This document shows, piece after piece, positions 59,793-64,000 of a stretch of DNA of 64,000 bases. Made by a program: the position numbers and the translations under genes. The notes under the pieces were generated by a model that saw nothing but the letters and a program-made list of their open reading frames with translations, was not told the origin of the DNA and made no database searches. The stretch's first letter is position 1. Each line of letters begins with the position of its first letter. Origin of the DNA: Artocarpus heterophyllus (taxonomy: Eukaryota > Streptophyta > Magnoliopsida > Rosales > Moraceae); contig JAJQZP010000038.1 of assembly GCA_025403435.1 (NCBI GenBank), positions 374,517 through 438,516 on the forward strand, given 5' to 3'.

Positions 59793-61254
59793 TATGATCT
59801 TCCTTCAATGGATCTCTACCTTCTCTGTTTTTAAGAAAGGAAATGACAAATTAAATCACGTGAAACAGACAATTGGATGGGGAGAGTTAGTTCCATCACA
59901 CCCTTCAGACAACGTTTTGCAAAGCGACTGAGAAAGCCATTCTATCCGTATTTTCGCATTCGAGTTCAAAGGTCTAGATCAAGCATAAAGAAGAATCAAG
60001 AAAAATATTTTTTTTTTAACTAGTATAAGATGTGAGATTGGATTGGTATAAGAGAAAATTAGTCACAATAGGATGATACTCTCTCAAAGGGTACGTAGAG
60101 AGCAAGTGAAGGTGGATTAGGAGGATATATCATATACTCAACAACTTCAGCTTCAACAACTTGAGAATTAAAAAGATAGAGAGAGAAAGAGAATGTGAGA
60201 TGTGCTTGAAGAAAAAGAAAAGGCAAGAGCAAGGAAATTTGGTATTGCTTTGACAAGGAAATAGAAGCTGTAACGTCACTTCCCGTCTCGAAGTTTTCTT
60301 TACAAATTTCGTAAGAAGGAAAGGAAGCCGTTGAGAGGGAGTTTTCACCGGTCCATTGGGTTTATTTATCTATTTTATTTTAATGTATTTTGGACTATTG
60401 CCACTAAACTTTTGCCTGTTTAGAATTTCTCTCTTGAACTTTTAATTTTGGCTAGTTTTACCTTAAATTTATAAATATATAACAAATTATTCTTTATTGA
60501 TAGCGATTCTAGTTTTTTAACTATAATTGACATGTGATTTTTACATGGATCGTTAGTTAAGTACATGAAAGCTCTTTTTTTTTTTTTTATGAATGCTAAC
60601 CCAATTTTATATTTAGAAGAAAATTAATTCAAAATTTTCTATTTTGATAAAAATATAATTGAAGATATTAATTATAACGACTACTCATGTCATTACTTAA
60701 CTAATGACCTATGTAAAAATCACATGTCAATTTTAATTAAAAACTAACATTGTTATAAATTGAGGTTGGGGTGTTTCGTTACAGATTTTAAAATTCAAAG
60801 TGACATTTGTCAAAATTAAAAATTCAAAGAATAAATTACAAATCTATGATAAGTTCATAGAGAAATAGTACAAAATACGCTTAATTTTACTATTGTTTCA
60901 TCTCTTATGTATTAATAATATTTTCGTCCCACCCTTCTCCCTGTAAGATAAAGCAATTATTGTTGTCATTTGTCTGAAAATGACAAGGTAATAAGATGGT
61001 CAATAATTTCATCACCATATGGCTTTTTTTTTCTTTTTTTGCCGGAAAGATACCAATTTTCTATTTTCAAGCAATCTTTTTTAGAGGAATCACATATAGA
61101 TGTGCTACTTAAGGTTTTCTAAATCAAAACTCGTGCTTGGTGCACAATAAATTTAAACTTTTCCCAAAGTGAATGTGTAAAGTTCGTTGTGGTTGTTCAA
61201 AGAAGAGAGTAGGATTAAAGGTTGCCGTGAGACTTCATATGTTGTGGTTGTTTT

Positions 61255-61256
61255 TA

Positions 61257-61290
<34 letters not shown>

Positions 61291-61291
61291 T
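61255..61291. repeat. (TA)n followed by poly(T)
   Basis: About nine TA units and then an approximately 19-base T run. Confidence 0.85.
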
Positions 61292-61436
61292 GAACTTGAA
61301 GTGAGAGATTCATAGGTTTCATCTTTTTTAGTATAGTCGAGAGTATGGATTTATTATTAGGTTATGCCTACAATCCAATCAAATTTATTTTATTTTATTG
61401 TTGTGTATGATTCAATTTAAAGTAAAAAAAAAACAT

Positions 61437-61602
61437 AGAGTGTTTAGCAAAATCAGTTCTAACCAAAACTTTTAATTGCTATAGTATAAAACTCTTCTAT
61501 ACTATGGTGATAAAAAAAATTGAGTTACAATATAATGCGTTCACATGCTACAATTTTCAATTTAAAAGTTTCAGTTATAACTATACTTCTTGAACACACC
61601 CT
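61437..61602 (-). mobile_element. MITE-family copy (inverted), ~165 bp
   Basis: GAGTGTTTAGCAAAA at the left and CTTGAACACACCC at the right are imperfect inverted ends. The core GAGTTACAATATAATGCG followed by TTCACATGCTAC is the reverse complement of the shared family core. Confidence 0.5.
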
Positions 61603-63134
61603 ATATATATTTTGAAGTTCATCCACTTCTCTTGTTTAAAGAGACCAGCAATGAAGTTCCCTCCAATGCCTTCAAAGGAGAAAGGAAAAGAGGAGTGAGA
61701 AAATAGGACCCTTTTCAACTTTACATGATCAATTATTCTTTTGCTACTGATTACACTCTTAAAATCAGGAAATCGTGCTTCACTTCTCACTTTCCAGCCA
61801 CAGGTTAAAAAAAATAATTAAATGAAAAAAGAGAAGGAAAAACAAAAGAGAGAGAATTAACTCATCATTAATTAAAAATAAAAATAAAGAGATCAAAATA
61901 TAATAGTGTTTAAATAGCCCATCTAAATTAAAACAAAATTTAGATTTGTATTAAATGATATAACTAAAAAAAGAAAAAGAAGAAAAAAAGAGATAAAATT
62001 AAAAATTTAAGTATTTAAAAACGTAAAAGATTTTAAAAATATTATTTAATTTAATATTTTTAAAAGTGTATTATTTACTTATATTGAAAATTAAAACTGT
62101 GTTAGTTAATGTAATTTCCCATATCACTTGGGACTCTCGTTTCACAAGTCTTGAGATTGTGGCCTTTACGTATGCTGTTATTCAAAGTTGATCTTTCTTA
62201 TCAAAAGAAACTGTTTAGAGACAAGAAGAAGGCCACAGGCTTAAAAAACCGTCAAGAAACCGATCAAACTAAAACAAACTTAAACAATATAATTTAGCTT
62301 TTCCTTTCAATTAATTTGATTTGATTGGTTTAAAATTTTTGTTTTTCATTTGTTTGGTTATTGTTTCTAAATATTTAAACCACTAAAACCGATTAGACTG
62401 ATAATATTTTTTATGTGACAACACTTTATATGTGTACGTGTGTATATGAATGAGTTTTTAATTATTATGCCTCACTCGATAGTTACTGATTTAATTATAA
62501 TAATTATATTATCTTTTATTAATATGAAAATATAGTGTTCATATGACATGCTATAACATGTTAAGCAATCTGTTAATCTTAGGCATTAATTAATTTTTTT
62601 CTCTTAAATTTAATTACGATTTTATTCTTTCATAAAATTACCACAAGGTGGATTAAAAATACACTCACGTCTTTTTCAACTTCTTTGTATTATCAACCCT
62701 AAACTTTTCTGAGCAATAAGCTAGAAATTCTTCTGGTACTTTTGTAATAACAAATCATCAATGAAAGGATCTTTAGTGTTGTTGCCAGTTGATTCTACCA
62801 AAATATCTTACTTTAATTAACTTCAAACACTATTGTCCTTCAAAATATTAAAATTTAAAGCTGAGTCCAAATTTAACCCTTTTGCAAGCAACTCTAATTC
62901 TAAATTGCTTTAGGGGAAAAAAAAAAAAGTTAAAGCTTTTTCTAGAAAAATAGTTAACGATTTACCTTCTGTTGCCGTTTATTAACAAAGTAATATTTTT
63001 TGTTTTCTTTTCTTTTATGGAAATACGATTATAGTGCAGCAAAAAAAAAGAGAGTATAATTTGATAAAAAAAAAATTACAAACAAGAAAAAAAAAGTCAA
63101 TAGTCGTCAAGGAGTTAAGCTGCTACTAATAAAA

Positions 63135-63271
63135 AGTATGTTTAGAAAATCCATTGGAACTTAAAAATTATAGTATGTGAGAGCGTTGTATTATAGCAAA
63201 TTTTTGCTTTTTATTGTAACATATGAGAATTTTACATTGTACAAACTAAACTTTGTTTTTCAAACGTGCTT
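63135..63271 (+). mobile_element. MITE-family copy, ~137 bp
   Basis: AGTATGTTTAGAAAA at the left and TTTTTCAAACGTGCT at the right are imperfect inverted ends. The interior has TATAGTATGTGAGAGCG and a mirrored ATTGTAACATATGAGAATTT. Confidence 0.5.
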
Positions 63272-64000
63272 TCGAAAGGAAGCCATAGATTTCAAAGGAT
63301 ATGAATTTAAAATGCTTTTGCATCATTGGTGAGAAAGTTGTTGAATACATCTGCTCTTTTCTTGTTATTTTCTTTCTCAGGAGTGTAAAAAAAAAAAAAA
63401 ATCATGGGTCGACAAAACAATAAACATTTAATCTACATTTTATTATAATTTTTTTAAAAATAAAAAGTTATGTTAGCAGGTCACAAACAAGTTATCCACC
63501 AAAATTATTTTTAAGAATATTCTTAAATTAAATGCTTATTAATTGTTAGAATATTTTTTTATCAACTATGCACTTCATTACAACCATTAAATTTATATTA
63601 AATAGCTAATATAGCAGTAATAATTGGAGATGTGACCATTAGAATTATACCCATGTGTATATATATGCTTGTCTATTTTTCTCCATTAAAATTTTGGGTG
63701 TTAAAATTTATCTTCATTACAAGACTAAACCAACTAAACTAAAAAATGATTGCAAGTTAGAATCAATTATTGAAAATAGATTAACTTGCAACAATTATTG
63801 AAACTATATTAACATTATGCATTACCACCTATATACATCAAATATAAGATAATGACAACATTATCCTTATAATATATACACGGGAAATGACTGTCCTTAT
63901 GAAAATAATAGAGAAAGTTATATTATGCGACATTTTTAAAAAATGCGTTCATTTATGCCCTTTTCTTTTAAAAAAAAAAAAAGTTGTCACATTACAACTC

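Larger units (their letters stand above)
59793..64000. other. Gene-free AT-rich region upstream of the kinase
   Basis: 59793-60350 is probably the promoter and leader of the kinase gene. The remainder has no credible ORF. It contains two MITE-core copies (about 61437-61602 and 63135-63271), a TA microsatellite with a following T run (about 61255-61291) and many A/T homopolymers. Confidence 0.65.

Noticed and set aside
1..64000. CRISPR arrays, bacterial operons, prophage or rRNA genes
   Set aside because: None seen; gene structure is plant nuclear throughout. I also saw no convincing tRNA gene, though short RNA genes could be missed by eye.

Overview
The window is nuclear DNA from a flowering plant, most likely a eudicot. 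It is AT-rich, the genes have many short GT-AG introns, SSRs are frequent, and the mobile elements are typical plant types (Ty1/copia, Ty3/gypsy-type LTRs, SINE-like and hAT-like miniature elements). I cannot name the species from sequence alone.

Five host genes are supported: (1) a 14-exon nucleobase-ascorbate transporter (5547-8879, minus); (2) a five-exon LSM12-like gene (13860-15945, minus) whose first intron looks like a rare AT-AC U12-type intron; (3) a two-exon TBL/PMR5-type polysaccharide O-acetyltransferase (31025-32488, plus); (4) a two-exon plastid-type GNAT acetyltransferase (54681-56594, plus); (5) a seven-exon PBL28-like receptor-like cytoplasmic kinase (57672-59792, minus). Genes 4 and 5 converge tail to tail.

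The centre (38902-53909) is a nested retrotransposon. A decayed minus-strand Ty1/copia element with 5-bp target duplications (ATAGG) was split just after its protease active site by a second, much younger LTR element on the plus strand (43186-52177; 5-bp duplication ATTCT). The inner element has two 2370-bp LTRs that I count as differing at only seven positions, an initiator-Met-tRNA primer-binding site and a polypurine tract, but I see no gag or pol. It carries two intact intronless ORFs: a 173-aa basic protein with a four-cysteine motif whose layout recalls the cysteine-rich nucleic-acid-binding proteins of flexiviruses, and a 216-aa full-length homologue of the cytokinin-activating enzyme LOG with changes in conserved active-site positions. 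Its LTRs hold a 10-bp-periodic array of W-box-like GGTCAA motifs. A non-autonomous retroelement carrying a cytokinin-enzyme homologue and a possible nucleic-acid-binding protein is the most unusual thing in the window.

The remaining intergenic DNA (about 0-5.5, 9.5-13.9, 16-31, 32.5-38.9 and 59.8-64 kb) has no convincing genes. It holds a 2120-bp solo LTR inserted in one arm of a tandem duplication (so the empty site survives in the other arm), a possible older antisense LTR remnant, a SINE, several hAT-like MITEs, fold-back sequences and microsatellites.
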